The notes: a model not told the origin generated them from the letters alone. Counted from the stretch's first letter, positions 1 to 10,812 are shown. The stretch is DNA of 64,000 nucleotides from Sorghum bicolor (GCF_000003195.3 NC_012871.2:1041997-1105996); one strand, 5' to 3'. Numbers and translations are program-made.

Positions 1-2325
1 GTGGACAACCTGAACTGCTTGGAACTTGAATTCACAACAACTGAAATTGATGCAGTAATAAGGAACTTGCCCAATAACAAATCCCCAGGGCCAGATGGGT
101 TTAACAATGAATTCTTCAAACAATGTTGGAGCATAATCAAACAAGACTTTTATGATTTGGGAAGAGCTTTCTTTCAGGGTTCTCTGTGCTTGAGAAGCAT
201 TAACTCCTCTCATATTACCCTTCTCCCAAAGGTTGACAATCCTATTTCCATTTCTGATTACAGACCAATCTCTCTGCTGAACACTTCTTTCAAGCTTCTC
301 ACCAAAATTCTAGCAAATAGGCTCCAACCTGTCATTACCAAGATGGTACATGAGAACCAGTATGGTTTCATCAAAACTAGGACAATTCAAGACTGTCTAG
401 CCTGGACTTATGAATACCTGCACCTCTGCCACCATTCAAGAAAAGAAATAGTTGTAATCAAGATTGACTTTGAAAAAGCCTTTGATAAGATAGAGCATCA
501 GACAATGATTGACATAATGAAAACAAAAGGGTTTGGGAACAAATGGATTCAATGGATGCATTTGATTTTTAGCAGTGCCACCTCCTCAGTCCTGTTAAAT
601 GGGTCCCCAGGGAAAACCTTTCACTGTAAGAGAGGGGTAAGGCAAGGAGACCCTCTGTCCCCCCTCCTGTTTGTGCTTGCAGCAGATTTTCTCCAGTCTT
701 TAATCAACAAAGCCAGAGCAATGGGGTTGTTAAACTTGCCAATACCAATGGAACACAACCTTGACTTTCCTGTGGTTCAATATGCAGATGACACTCTGAT
801 AATTGCTGAAGGATGCACAAAACAACTATTCTTCCTCAAGTCCTTGCTCAACACCTTCTTTCTCACAACCGGACTAAAAGTTAACTTCAACAAAACAAGG
901 ATGATACCAATCAACACTCCTCCTGAAAAGTTGGAAATTCTGTCCAAAACCTTTGGTTGCCAAATTGGAGAATTACCTTTTACCTATCTGGGCCTACCTC
1001 TCTCCCTTAACAAACCAAGAGCTCAAGATTTCATTCCACTCATCAACAAGTGTCAGATCAGGCTATCAGGGCTTTCCTCACTCTTGAACCAAGCTGGTAG
1101 ATTGGAACTAACAAATGCTGTATTCACCTCCCTCCCAACTTTCTATATGTGCTCCTTGGAAGTGCCAAAAGCAGTACTCAAACAAATTGATAAATTCAGG
1201 AAAAATTGCCTCTGGCAGGGTGGGGAAGTAAATGCAAGAAAACCCCCAAAAGCAGCATGGAAGATGATCTGCCTTCCAAAGAAGGATGGGGGATTGGGAG
1301 TCCTAGACATCAGGAAGCAGAATGAAGCACTGATGATGAAAAATTTGTACAAATTCTTTAACAAGAAGGATACTCCTTGGGTAAATCTAATCTGGAATAA
1401 ATATTATAGGAATGGCAAATTACCCAATCACACTAAGAAAGGATCTTTCTGGTGGAGGGACAACTTAAAACTCTTGGCAAGTTTCAAAAACCTCACCAAC
1501 ATAACCCCTGGTGTGGGTGATTCCTGCTTTTTCTGGACTGACAGTTGGAGGTCTCAAGCCCTGGTTTCAGAAGTTCCTGAACTACACTCCTTTGCAAAAA
1601 ATAGTACAATCACACTTCAAAAATTGCTTTATACCAGTAACTTAGCTGGCCTGTTCCACCTGCCTCTATCCCAACAAGCCCTGTGTCAATTTCAGTGGTT
1701 GCAACAGGAATGCCAAAACATTCAGTCTTCAGAAAACAATGACAAGTGGTGTCTGAAAGCAGGGTCAGCACCATCCTACTCTTCAGCAAAGGTCTACAAG
1801 GAACTAATCATACACCAAAATGTTCATCCAGTGTTCAAATGGTTATGGAAAAGCAAGTGTCAGCCAAAACACAAAGTCTTTGGATGGTTACTGCTAAAGG
1901 ATAGGCTAAGCACAAGGAATCTTTTGAGAAGAAGAAACATGGCTCTGGATAACCACAACTGTGTGCTTTGCCAGTGGAACGTTGAGGAAACCACCTTACA
2001 TCTTTTTTTAGACTGCACCTTTGCGCAGGAGTGTTGGCATTGGATTGGAATTTCAATCAGAAACAACCAAACATTTCAGGACCTGGCTACTGACTTAAGA
2101 GCCATTCATCAAACCCAACCTTCTTGGATTATGACAATGGCTGTGCTAATTTGTTGGTCGATTTGGGTAACAAGGAATAACTGTATTTTCAACGATACGC
2201 AACCGACCAGTCAGTTATGCAGACAAAATCTAGTAAAGGAGCTACGATTGGTGAAATACAGAGTTAAAAAGGAAGATCAAGCCTTGTTTGAAGGGTGGGT
2301 AAAGGGCTTCTTGCATGAATTCTAG
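1..2325 (+). CDS. LINE ORF2 reverse transcriptase (5' partial, otherwise open)
   Basis: This encodes the reverse transcriptase of a plant LINE, which copies its own RNA at a nicked chromosomal target. Visible in the translation are the fingers motif DYRPISLLN (around residue 86), the first catalytic aspartate in [12 protein letters not shown] (around 155), [11 protein letters not shown] (around 214), the catalytic YADD (261-264) and the TYLGLPLS thumb motif. The C-terminal third carries a zf-RVT region with a CVLC...H...C pattern near residue 650. The N-terminal endonuclease is missing because the window begins inside the ORF; the GTG at position 1 is not a real start. About 770 codons are free of stops or frameshifts, unlike all other LINE pieces here, so this copy is comparatively young. 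Confidence 0.9.
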   Translation: MDNLNCLELEFTTTEIDAVIRNLPNNKSPGPDGFNNEFFKQCWSIIKQDFYDLGRAFFQGSLCLRSINSSHITLLPKVDNPISISDYRPISLLNTSFKLLTKILANRLQPVITKMVHENQYGFIKTRTIQDCLAWTYEYLHLCHHSRKEIVVIKIDFEKAFDKIEHQTMIDIMKTKGFGNKWIQWMHLIFSSATSSVLLNGSPGKTFHCKRGVRQGDPLSPLLFVLAADFLQSLINKARAMGLLNLPIPMEHNLDFPVVQYADDTLIIAEGCTKQLFFLKSLLNTFFLTTGLKVNFNKTRMIPINTPPEKLEILSKTFGCQIGELPFTYLGLPLSLNKPRAQDFIPLINKCQIRLSGLSSLLNQAGRLELTNAVFTSLPTFYMCSLEVPKAVLKQIDKFRKNCLWQGGEVNARKPPKAAWKMICLPKKDGGLGVLDIRKQNEALMMKNLYKFFNKKDTPWVNLIWNKYYRNGKLPNHTKKGSFWWRDNLKLLASFKNLTNITPGVGDSCFFWTDSWRSQALVSEVPELHSFAKNSTITLQKLLYTSNLAGLFHLPLSQQALCQFQWLQQECQNIQSSENNDKWCLKAGSAPSYSSAKVYKELIIHQNVHPVFKWLWKSKCQPKHKVFGWLLLKDRLSTRNLLRRRNMALDNHNCVLCQWNVEETTLHLFLDCTFAQECWHWIGISIRNNQTFQDLATDLRAIHQTQPSWIMTMAVLICWSIWVTRNNCIFNDTQPTSQLCRQNLVKELRLVKYRVKKEDQALFEGWVKGFLHEF

Positions 2326-2574
2326 ATCAATACCCAGTCCCAGAAAGCGGTCAGCAAGTTGTTTTCCAATGAGCAAGGCACAATCTTTAGTGGAGAAGAT
2401 CTCCTGTAATCTTGCCTTTTTAATTTTCTTTGTTTCTTTTTTTGTTTCCTGATTTTTCCTCGCTCCTTACCTCCCTCTGCTGGTTGTAGATTGTTCTTTG
2501 TTTGTATTTCCCAGTTTTCTTTAATAAAATTACTGTAGGGGCCAAGCCCCTCCAGTTTTCCTCAAAAAAAAAAA
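1..2574 (+). mobile_element. 3' portion of a LINE (non-LTR retrotransposon) with poly(A) tail
   Basis: The segment holds a long reverse-transcriptase ORF, about 240 bp of 3' UTR and a terminal run of 11 A (2564-2574), which is the standard 3' structure of a plant L1-type LINE. The 5' end lies outside the window. Sequence immediately after the A run (2575 onward, minus strand) matches the middle of a DUF4220 gene, so the element appears to have inserted into that gene. A matching target duplication should start at about 2575 but its partner is off the left edge. Confidence 0.9.
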
Positions 2575-3479
2575 GCCCTGTTGTAGTCAATGGTATCAAC
2601 CTCATTCTTTGCCAGGAGCCCCTTGAAGACGAAATCATGCGTCTTCTGCTGGGAAGACTCATAGCATGCAAACCCAAAGAAGCGCCTTCTCAACAAATGA
2701 AAAGAGAGAAGGAAAGGCATGTTCCCTTAAGCTCTTGGCTTAATGCTTTGTCTCTGGCTCTCTGCACAGCCATATCCACTCTATGTCAATGACTTGAGCA
2801 GCATCTGCAGTTAACTGCGTTCGAGCATCCAAAGTTGACTTGTGGAGGGGCTAGTCAACAAGGTAATGGTGACCTTTCATGTTGGTTCGATCATAAGATG
2901 ATCCATCCGTTTGTTTGTTTTGTAAGTCGTACTTTTTCTGCCAGTCAGTAAATCAGTGAACAATACTTTCAGTCATGACTTTTCAGACAAGCGACATGTA
3001 GTCGACAACTATTTTATTTAAGTTCCAGGATAGGATTACCAGTCCAGACGCTGACAATCTATGCACCGATTTCTTTTTTTTTAACTTAATGGCAGGAGCT
3101 CTATCTTTCAATTAAGAAGGGGAAAAATGTTTATGTACAGATCAAAAGGGCCAAAACTCCCAAAAGGATTACACGATGCCCCCTGCGATATTGGTCCCTC
3201 TCCAAGCTAAAGCCCTTTTTCTTTGCTCGATCTCCTCCTTTACCCTTAGTGCCACTTGCATTGCTGACTCCTGGATGTTGTTAAAAATTCTCCTATTCCT
3301 TTCCTTCCATATGTTCCATAGTGTGTAGATGACCAACCCGTTGAAGCGTCTTTTTTCTTCTTTCGCTATTTTGCTTGCGGCATCTTGCCACCAAGACTTC
3401 AGGTTAGGTGGGTCTTGAGCGGAGCAAATCAACTGTGCATCGAAATGCTCCCATGAAAGAACTTGGCTCCATACTGTTT

Positions 3480-3977
3480 GAGACTTTGGATCATATTGTG
3501 TTGGGCTGTGTTTTCAGTCGCCAGGTTTGGTCCTCTTGCTTAAGAAGGTTCCAGCTGCAGCACTTAATCACTTTACAAGAGCAAGACGTTATGGCTTGGT
3601 GGACTGATTCAAGGAAAAAGCTCCCTAAGCACATCCGTCGAGGCTTCGATTCTCTTTTCTTCGTCGTCGGTTGGAACCTCTGGAAGGAGCGCAATGCGAG
3701 AACCTTTGATAGGTCGTCTCGACAGCCGGCTGTTCTTCTGCAAGCTATCCTTGACGAAGCAGCTCTTTGGGTGGCTGCCGGTTTCAGGGCGCTCGGGGCG
3801 CTACTGGCCTCGGAGTAGTAGCTCAGTAGTCTTTTCTCTTTCTCTTGCTGTGTAACTTGCTTTGGTCTGGCTTTGTTTCTGCGACGGTAACCTGCGGCTT
3901 ACTGTCTTCGGCTTTTGTTGTAACACTCTTGACCCTTGCTTAATGAAATACATGCAGCGCATGTTCTCGAAAAAAAA
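3480..3977 (+). mobile_element. 5'-truncated LINE (plus) nested inside the minus-strand LINE
   Basis: The plus strand encodes TLDHIVLGCVFSRQVW, then FFVVGWNLWKERNARTF, ending at a stop at 3816-3818. This is the last part of a LINE ORF2, followed by a 150-bp 3' UTR and an A run at 3970-3977. Both sides of the segment are minus-strand LINE coding sequence, so it is an insertion into that older copy. The left boundary is estimated from where the minus-strand homology (TVWSQVLSW) stops. No matching target duplication was found, and about 15 codons of the host LINE are absent, which suggests a deletion at integration. Confidence 0.75.
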
Positions 3978-4188
3978 GGTCCGTTGCATAGGGCGCATTG
4001 GTCCTGATGAGGCCAACCTCTCTTCTAAAGATTATCCGCTGTCAAGACTTTTTCTCGCACCATTATCCAAGCAAACACCTTTCCTTTATTCTCAGCATGT
4101 GCTTTCCAAATGAGTTCGCTACGGAACCTGTCGTAGGAACCTTGGAATTGGATCCTGTATGCTGAACGGGTGGAGTAAGAAGCATCGG

Positions 4189-4334
4189 CAGGGGCGGAGC
4201 TAGGGGGGTTTATCGGGGTCAGCTGACCCCTATAAAATGTGTGAAATCCTATATAAATTTGTTGTTAGTTAGTGTATTTAGGTAGTGATTAGTGGAGCTG
4301 ACCCCAATGGCTTGGCTATCTGGCTTCGCCCCTG
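4189..4334. mobile_element. hAT-type MITE with 8-bp target duplication
   Basis: The 146-bp element begins CAGGGGCGGAGC and ends GCTTCGCCCCTG, an imperfect terminal inverted repeat. It is flanked by a perfect 8-bp direct repeat AGCATCGG at 4181-4188 and 4335-4342, as expected for hAT transposition. Removing it rejoins a minus-strand LINE reading frame (WRWTADA to SYSTRSAYR), which confirms the boundaries independently. Confidence 0.93.
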
Positions 4335-5235
4335 AGCATCGGCTGTCCACCTCCAGATTATGGAGTCACGAACGCCCGGTGTCAACTGGATGCTTTGTAA
4401 CCTTATCCAAAGGGAGACAAACTCCTCGACTTGGACAGCGGAGGTGATCCTGCCCCTTAGCGAACGTATCCAACTATAGTTGTGAAGCTCCTGCTGGACC
4501 GATTTGTTTTTACATCTCACCAAGTCAAACAAGTGTGGTGCCAAATATTTGAGTGCTTCACCGTCCAGCGAGCTGCTGTGCCAGAAACGAGCCTTTGCGC
4601 CATCGCCAATCGTGACCTTAGTTGATGAGTTGCCGATTTCTTTTTTTAAGACATCATTGGACGGGTGAGTGCCTCACCTGAATAAATTCCATCAATGCCG
4701 GCAAGCCAATGCACGGAAGATGCCATGAAGGCACATACAAAGTGTATGTAAGTTTACAGAATTCTGATACAATAAGCTATCAAAGCAAGATACATCCGTG
4801 TCATGGTTTGGTTGTTGTCATCAACAGTATAACCTGTGATCGAGTCGGCACAACCAAGCAAGATATTGAGGGATGCAGCCAAACAGGGTACATGCTGCTC
4901 TTCACCGCTGAAGATTGCATTAAACCAAGTGCGTATGATACAAGGAGTAAGACAAAGTATACGCACCCCAGACTCCTTTTTGGATGAGGTTTCTACTTTG
5001 CCGACGCCAGTACCCAAAGGTAGCCATGAATAACAGGATGATAGAAGCCCCCACATGAGCATCTCGACGTGGATTACTGTCCCCATAGGGCTCTTCCAAA
5101 AGTCACTGGCATAATGTGAGCAGACCATCCATGTTCCAATCATGTTCCCAAGATTATCATGGTTCTGTGGATTCAACTTGAAACAGTGCTCAGCAAGCCA
5201 AGATCAACTCATGCGTTGTAAAGTGCAATAGAATA

Positions 5236-5581
5236 TTTTTTTCTTGAATTGTGTATCATTGCATTTAAGTGGAGATGAGTAAAATTACAACAAGGTTCGG
5301 CCGTGCCACACAAAAAGGAAGGAAGAAGGGCTACATCTTGAACAAAAAACAAACGGCAAAACTTGATGGCTCCAGAGCTTCTAGTGGCATTCAGCTAGCG
5401 CTCTAAGCCCACATGCGTCGGCTTCAATCCGGCGATCAGCTTCCAGTTTGATGGCTTGTAGCAGTTCCGCAATCGATGTCATGGCTTCTCGGAAGCAACG
5501 TGCATTCCGTTCCTTCCAAATCTGCCATCAGACCAAAGCAAAAAGCGAGTCGACACCCTTACGCCTTACGTCGTCAGCCAT
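5236..5581 (-). mobile_element. Short 3' LINE relic (minus)
   Basis: On the minus strand the frame reads MADDVRRKGVDSLFALV, stop, WQIWKERNARCFREAM and LQAIKLEADRRIEADACG, the typical LINE ORF2 tail with the WKERNAR motif. A short A run follows (T run at 5236-5242 on the plus strand). Flanking 14-bp sequences at 5222-5235 (AGTGCAATAGAATA) and 5582-5595 (AGTGCATTGGAAAA) look like a decayed target duplication. The internal stop and mismatched duplication make this an old copy. It sits just upstream of the DUF4220 relic. Confidence 0.7.
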
Positions 5582-5595
5582 AGTGCATTGGAAAA

Positions 5596-6923
5596 CATCA
5601 AAGGCAGAAGAGCAAACTGATCAATAAGTATCAACAGCTGTGTGTAAATATACACAAAATCCCTTGCACAGAGGGAAAAATACAAGAGACAATGGTACAT
5701 ATACTGCAAAAAAAAAGTAGAGCTTCTCTGAACATGATGGCAAGAGGCGTAAGTTTATTTGGACACAGTTGCATTTGCATACCAGATGGTCACTCATCTT
5801 CTCCTCGACCGGTCCACCAGATAAACTCAAAAGAGAGAATTCTCGCTAATCTCTTCCCGAAGTAATGAGCTTCCCTGCTCTGAGAGTGGTAGCTGATGCC
5901 TAATGACAGTGGGCACCTCTAGATGTTGCAGATGGTGCAGGGTGTGCACTCTGGCTGTGTACAAGAAGCAATTAAGACAAGCTCCGACTGCAAGGACAAA
6001 TTGAGTCCAGGTGGATTAACAGGTTTATGGGGTGAAAAGTAGACATCAAGACTCACGAGCCTAAGTCAAGAGTTTTCCAATCAATTTCTTACTCGCCAAC
6101 GTTGTTCCCAGCTGCCTGGAACACGGAATCTGAATCCATTGACATCAGTAGATCTGACTATCTGAGTTGTCGTCGGTTGGCGGATCCATCGGGGAGACAG
6201 GGACAAGCTGCGATTTCTTCCGCCATGGAATGGAAACAGCCAAAGAAGCGGCATTCCAAACACAGACAGCAATCGAGGGGTGAGTTGGGTGCTCACCCGT
6301 TCTCTTTCAATGATTGAACATGTGCTTGTGGTCCAATTATCGAATTCTCACTAAATACAAAAGTTGTAGCATTGCAAGCCTACTTCTCTGGACCTACCTG
6401 ATAAATTGTTCCTTCATGTCAAATTGTAATTCATTACACAGATTTTGTTATGCACCTAGATACTGGCTATATTTAGATACATAGCAAAAACATATAGAAA
6501 AATCAAAACACTTTACAATTTAAGACGGAGGGAGTACTTTATTTTCTAACAAGAATGCTGGACCCAAATGGAACAACTCTAAAAATTCAGTAGACCAAAA
6601 GTTCCAAAAGGTTCTTTGAGGGCCTGATCTCGAAATTTGAGCAGCAAAGGGTTCTTTGAAAGCCTGATCTCAGAATTAGAGCAGTTAAAAACTCTGGACA
6701 TGTCAAATGAGACCATGTCCATGTTCTCATAACCAAAAAGAGAGAGAGAGGGAGATCCTCTCCACTACATTCTATTTCATTCAATAGATGTCAATCACGC
6801 ACTAATGCTAACAAAACAAGCCTGAAAAGAACAACATGATGACAAATGATGATGAGTTTGTTACTCAAGAACTTGCATTTAAGATATTTCGTTTGCTATA
6901 TGCAGCCTGCTAGCTTTGCCGGC
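5596..6923. other. Intergenic stretch between DUF4220 relic and intact DUF4220 gene
   Basis: No convincing gene was found. A right half of a Stowaway-like terminus (GACGGAGGGAGTA) lies near 6523-6535. The segment around 6170-6200 shares GGCGGATCCATCG with sequence near 10045, upstream of the neighbouring DUF4220 gene. That may be a remnant of a shared 5' leader, but the match is too short to be sure. Confidence 0.4.
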
Positions 6924-9137
6924 TTAACTGACGAATGAGTTAGCAGTTTTGGACAATGTGTTAAATGACAGATGTGGCGCCATCTTGGCAGTTGCCGCGG
7001 TATCTTCTTCATCAAAGGTATTTTGCTCCCTCTCTAGAATGCCAGCGTGGAGAAGTAAGGCCCAAAGATGAGTCAAAAATTCCCCTCCATTTGCCAGATG
7101 TTCGATGTGAGCTTTTGCATTGGTTGATGGAGCTATGTACAACATCATCTCAGTCCAGAAATCTACTAGTACCTTCCAGTGCATGCCATCTCCTATTTCC
7201 TCAAGTTGCCGTCCAAGGAGAAACCCATTGGTCAGAATCCGCTCATCTGACAGTCGCGCGCTACAAGTTCTCATCATTCTGTATAGTTCAGGCAAAGCCA
7301 TATGTTTTGGAAACATATTTTGGGCATCGCATCTCGCCATCTCAAATATGATCCTGGTGTCCAATTCGTCATCAGGAAGCAACTCTGGGACAAATGCCAT
7401 CAGATATGCACAATATTTTGATAGTGTAACGGCAATGTTACGGTTGGAAACTGTGGCAACACAATGTTCTTCCCTATCACAGGACCCTGCAACATCACAG
7501 TATTCAGTCGCGATATGCCAAATCAGCAGGGTGCTGCTGTGATGCTCCTGCTGGCATGCCCATAGAAGACAATGCTGCGCATTGCGTCGCAATGAGAATG
7601 TGCCATTAGATAGGTTGCCATCACTACCTTTGAGAGTCTGAGCAATTGCTAACTTCACATCCCCTGTCAACTGAATATGTTTTGACCTGGGAAGATCAGT
7701 TGACCTTGAGGAAATTGTACTGTATCCAAGACACTCACCAAAGAAACGTCCAGATATGGATCCTATGGTGTCATAAATGCCTGATCGACCATGCAAGTCT
7801 TGTAGTAATGCGTGCTGCCCAATTTCGTTTTGCCAGTATCCCAATAACCGAGGAAGCTTACTGTAAAACCTATCGAACCCGAACGGAATATCTTTCCCAG
7901 AGATAGACCGACGAACAAGCTGTACCTTAGCCCAATCAGATGATAAGTAAAGATAAAGCTGTAGCAACTCTAGTGATAAAAGCAGTAGCATGATTAGTAC
8001 TGCAGCAATGACCATCCCTGTTGAGTTGTAGCTTTTGCTTTTGCTATGAACGAAGTCCTTAACCACAGCTAGTATTGTGAGAGGATATATAACAGCTTTT
8101 GCAGTGCCTAGTAGGATGGTACACTTACCAAGTTCAGTGTTGCCAGAAGCAGCGCTGGTGAAGAAGTGGTCATGTGCAAAGGCTAGCTCTGCCTCAATTA
8201 CCCTATATGCAGCTTCACAATCCAAAAGCAATCCTTTGAGGACAAGGTCACGTGTTTTCTGAAGCTTTGATTCAGGACAAGAGAGCCCGAAGAACCGACG
8301 CCTCATCAGCCGAAACAAGGCGAATGACAGGCATACCTCCTTGAGCTGTTTGCCATTGCTTGTGCCTAACAGACCTTCATCACAAGACCAGATCCTGTCG
8401 ATTGTAATCTCTGTACGCTGAACAGCTGTAGAGGAATCATCAATCTTGTCACAGACAAGGTATCCGTAGCCTGCCAAGGTAACAGGATCATAGTTGGTGG
8501 ATTCCATGTGCTCACTCTTCATGTGAACCTGAACATCTCTGCTTTCTTTGTCCAAGGAACTGCTAGCAGTCATACTTGCATAAATTTTTCCCCCATTCAT
8601 TGAGATCATCAACGCAAGTAAGAAATAAACTACAATGGCATAGACAAGGGATGTAATAGACCTGAAATCCGTCAGCTTTGACACATTGTCAATCTTCCAC
8701 ATGGCGATGAGGCTGAGCACACACAGAAGCTGCTGAACAGAGCGCCTCGTATTCTGCTTGTTGTCATCGATGCTGTAGGCTGTCATGGAGTTTGTCCCAG
8801 CCAGGGCCATGACAAAGGGGAAAGCACACGCCCGAAGCAACTCGCTTGTAGCTATAGAAGGCGATGACCGAGCAAGACCCAGAGTGTAGATCAGCAGAGG
8901 GGGGTTGATGGTGTACGCCAGCCAGAGGAAGTGCCTGATGTACGTGTTGCTGGAGCGGCGCCTCCACCAGCCAAAGATGACCTGGACTGTGTGTAGCAGA
9001 ACTGATAGCACGAAGAACACCTCCACCTGGGCGATGATGCCTCTTTCTGTGTGCAGCCAAGAGGCTGAATCTTCAGCGGCCTTTGCTGCGCTCACTTTGG
9101 ATTCACTTATGTTCAACATAGTCGATGCAATCGTCAT
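6924..9137 (-). CDS. DUF4220/DUF594 domain membrane protein, 737 aa
   Basis: This is an intact single-exon coding region starting at the ATG at 9137. It belongs to the plant DUF4220 (PF13968-type) plus DUF594 (PF04578-type) family, which is expanded in grasses and has no established biochemical role. Hydrophobic segments lie near residues 38-60, 70-90, 130-146 and 162-180, with a further pair around 335-350 and 375-395, consistent with a multi-pass membrane protein. The hallmark GTNSMTAYSIDDN is near residue 115, LMRRRFFGLSCPESK near 275. The C-terminal DUF594 signature includes LLIWHIATEYCDVAG, ALSKYCAYLM-type text (TLSKYCAYLMAFVPELLP) and NGGEFLTHLWALLLHAGI. The length is typical of the family. 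It is one of three copies within 17 kb; the others are broken. Domain names come from family knowledge. Confidence 0.9.
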   Translation of the reverse strand: MTIASTMLNISESKVSAAKAAEDSASWLHTERGIIAQVEVFFVLSVLLHTVQVIFGWWRRRSSNTYIRHFLWLAYTINPPLLIYTLGLARSSPSIATSELLRACAFPFVMALAGTNSMTAYSIDDNKQNTRRSVQQLLCVLSLIAMWKIDNVSKLTDFRSITSLVYAIVVYFLLALMISMNGGKIYASMTASSSLDKESRDVQVHMKSEHMESTNYDPVTLAGYGYLVCDKIDDSSTAVQRTEITIDRIWSCDEGLLGTSNGKQLKEVCLSFALFRLMRRRFFGLSCPESKLQKTRDLVLKGLLLDCEAAYRVIEAELAFAHDHFFTSAASGNTELGKCTILLGTAKAVIYPLTILAVVKDFVHSKSKSYNSTGMVIAAVLIMLLLLSLELLQLYLYLSSDWAKVQLVRRSISGKDIPFGFDRFYSKLPRLLGYWQNEIGQHALLQDLHGRSGIYDTIGSISGRFFGECLGYSTISSRSTDLPRSKHIQLTGDVKLAIAQTLKGSDGNLSNGTFSLRRNAQHCLLWACQQEHHSSTLLIWHIATEYCDVAGSCDREEHCVATVSNRNIAVTLSKYCAYLMAFVPELLPDDELDTRIIFEMARCDAQNMFPKHMALPELYRMMRTCSARLSDERILTNGFLLGRQLEEIGDGMHWKVLVDFWTEMMLYIAPSTNAKAHIEHLANGGEFLTHLWALLLHAGILEREQNTFDEEDTAATAKMAPHLSFNTLSKTANSFVS

Positions 9138-9852
9138 CTGCTTGCAGGGCTAATTAACCTTGAAGCAAGCATGTGGACGGACAGGTTCTGCTTCAGTTCT
9201 GTTGGGCCATGTGTGCATCAAACATATCAATAGCAGCAGTTAATAAAGAATTATGAGATTTCAGTCAGCAGTTAATAAAGAATTGTGAGATTTCAGTTAT
9301 GATGACGCCTACATACAGAGTAAAAACACACAAACATATAAATCTACTCCCTCTGTAAGGCCCAGTCAGACAAGGTTTTCCAGATTACAACTTGATCATT
9401 CACTTATTCTATATTATATATTTTTATGATTGTAAATTATAAAATTATGATCATTAGATAGTAGAATTGATTATAAATCAAACCATATTAACTGTGCATT
9501 ACAATTTGCGTGTGTGTTTATAGACAGCACCGTGGAGAATCTATATATGCAAGGAATCACGAATCAGGGCCAGTTTGGTTCCCCTTGCTAAATTTTAGCC
9601 AACTAAATTTTAGTCACTTTAGTAAGTTCCAAACACACTGAGTAAAAAAGAGCTAAAATAGTTTAGTCCCATTAGTCATCTAACAGTAGCTAAAATAATT
9701 TTAGCTAGCTAAAGTTTAGCAAGGGGACCAAACAGGGCCTCAGTAATGACTTATGTCAACCAACTTAGTACTAAAAAGACAACCTTATATAATAACCAAA
9801 TCAAGCAGGCATAGTAATGACAGAGTGTTGATAGTGCAAAATTAAGCATACC
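9138..9852 (-). other. Possible 5'-UTR intron of the DUF4220 gene
   Basis: On the minus strand a plausible donor (TTCACG then GTATGC, GT at 9851-9850) lies upstream of the ATG at 9137, and acceptor-like AGs lie immediately before that ATG (CTGCAAGCAG). A 5'-UTR intron would match the arrangement inferred for the related plus-strand gene at 15.5-16.2 kb. The interval contains a 173-bp MITE. This is inference only; a spliced transcript would settle it. Confidence 0.35.
9567..9739. mobile_element. MITE with TCA target duplication (PIF/Harbinger-like)
   Basis: The 173-bp element starts GGGCCAGTTTGGTTCCCC and ends GGGGACCAAACAGGGCC, a good terminal inverted repeat, with the inner motif TTGCTAAATTTTAGC mirrored near the other end. 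It is flanked by TCA on both sides (9564-9566 and 9740-9742). It carries no coding sequence. Confidence 0.8.
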
Positions 9853-9859
9853 GTGAACA

Positions 9860-10596
9860 GATCTTCTTGAGAGAATGATGATGGTGTGGTGTGGCATCAG
9901 TAGAACAGGATTGCTGATTTATAGCTGGCAGTCTGACGGCTGGCGCCTCCACCACTGAACCTCGGATCAGATTGGACAGTTTGCAAGTGAGGCGGATCCA
10001 TTCCATCCTAAGCAGCAGCTTGAGTAACACCGTCCGAGTGGGCGGATCCATCGAGTCGATTCCCCGGCCACCGTCACCAGGACTTGGGAGTGTGTAGGTC
10101 TCTGCGCACCCGGAACAGCCAATAGTCACTCGGATAGGGAGCAAAGCTGCAATTTTTCCCCCACGTCGCAGCCAAAGAACCGCGCGTCAGGCAGCGCGTC
10201 AGACCATGAGCTCATGAGGGACGAGCACGAGGACGGGGGTTTCTTGTAGGGCCTTCGTGCTGAGTGCTCCCCGGAGAGGATGCCGAGGAGGAGGAGGGCG
10301 ACAGGAGCAGAGCGTGGCGGCGAAGGTTGTGCGGGCGCCGGCCGGACGAACCACCGGCGGCACCGCGGCGGCGCCCATCCGAGCTCCAGCGGTCCGGAAG
10401 CTAAAACTGAGTCACCAATCTGGGCCAGACCAGACCGGGCCGTCAAAAGGCCGGCCTATGTTATACAGGCACAGTGAATACTTTCGCGGCACGTTTAACT
10501 TTCGACGCCAATATCTTTGCAAACCAAGTTTAACTTTCAACGCCAGTATTCTATTTTACTGCCGACGGAATCCACCTCCTCATCGAGAACTTCTGA
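9860..10596. other. GC-rich stretch upstream of DUF4220 gene, no gene recognised
   Basis: Several overlapping open frames exist on both strands because the stretch is GC-rich, but none resembles a known protein and they overlap one another. It could hold the 5' leader or promoter of the minus-strand gene at 6924-9137. Confidence 0.3.
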
Positions 10597-10812
10597 GGCC
10601 TTGTTTAGTTCAGCCAAAAACTAAAAATTTTTTAGAATTTCCGGTTACTTCGAATCTTGCGATACATGTATGGAGCATTAAATATATATGAAAATAAAAA
10701 CTAATTATACAGTTAAATCGCGAGACGGATCTTTTAAGTCTGGTTACTCTATGATTGGACAATGTTTATCAAATAAAAATGAAAGTGCTACAATGTCAAA
10801 ATCCAAAAACTA
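10597..10812 (-). mobile_element. GGCCTTGTTTAG-family MITE, one end decayed
   Basis: Starts GGCCTTGTTTAGTTC and contains the family core (TAATTATACAGTTAAATCGCGAGACG, read in reverse orientation relative to most copies, then GATTGGACAATGTTTATC). The second terminus cannot be found, so this is a truncated copy. Confidence 0.7.

Larger units (their letters stand above)
3081..4632 (-). mobile_element. 5'-truncated LINE (minus) hosting two later insertions
   Basis: Minus-strand ORF2 remnants run from 4632 down to 3171, with an A tail (T run on the plus strand at 3074-3082). The element is flanked by a 15-bp direct repeat CCGATTTCTTTTTTT at 3066-3080 and 4633-4647; part of it merges with the tail. 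The coding remnant reads IGDGAKARFWHSS, then GVRDSIIWRWTADA, then after the MITE SYSTRSAYRIQFQG and CALCNGP, then after the inner LINE TVWSQVLSWEHF, SAQDPPNLKSWW and YTLWNIWKERNRRIFN. These are the usual order of a plant LINE C-terminus (connection, zf-RVT, tail). About 15 codons of the zinc-finger region are missing at the inner LINE junction. Confidence 0.85.
2575..5176 (-). pseudogene. DUF4220-family gene relic, split by nested LINEs
   Basis: Two blocks on the minus strand match the other DUF4220 genes in this window. Block one (5176-4754) contains DFWKSPMGTV and GCADSITGYTVDDNNQ, equivalent to DLWRSPRGTV in the gene at 16.2 kb and GTNSMTAYSIDDNKQ in the gene at 7-9 kb. It ends in a premature stop. 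Block two (about 2860-2575) contains HLLRRRFFGF followed by QQKTHDFVFKGLLAKNE, equivalent to RLMRRRFFGL and LQKTRDLVLKGLL. A one-base deletion in a T run near 2700 breaks the frame. A nested LINE occupies 3081-4632 and another LINE cuts the gene at 2574, so the DUF594 half, if it survives, lies left of the window. The family is of unknown function, with several membrane segments. Confidence 0.85.

Noticed and set aside
10126..10691. GC-rich frames upstream of the intact DUF4220 gene
   Set aside because: No family recognised and frames on opposite strands overlap; more likely leader or promoter sequence.
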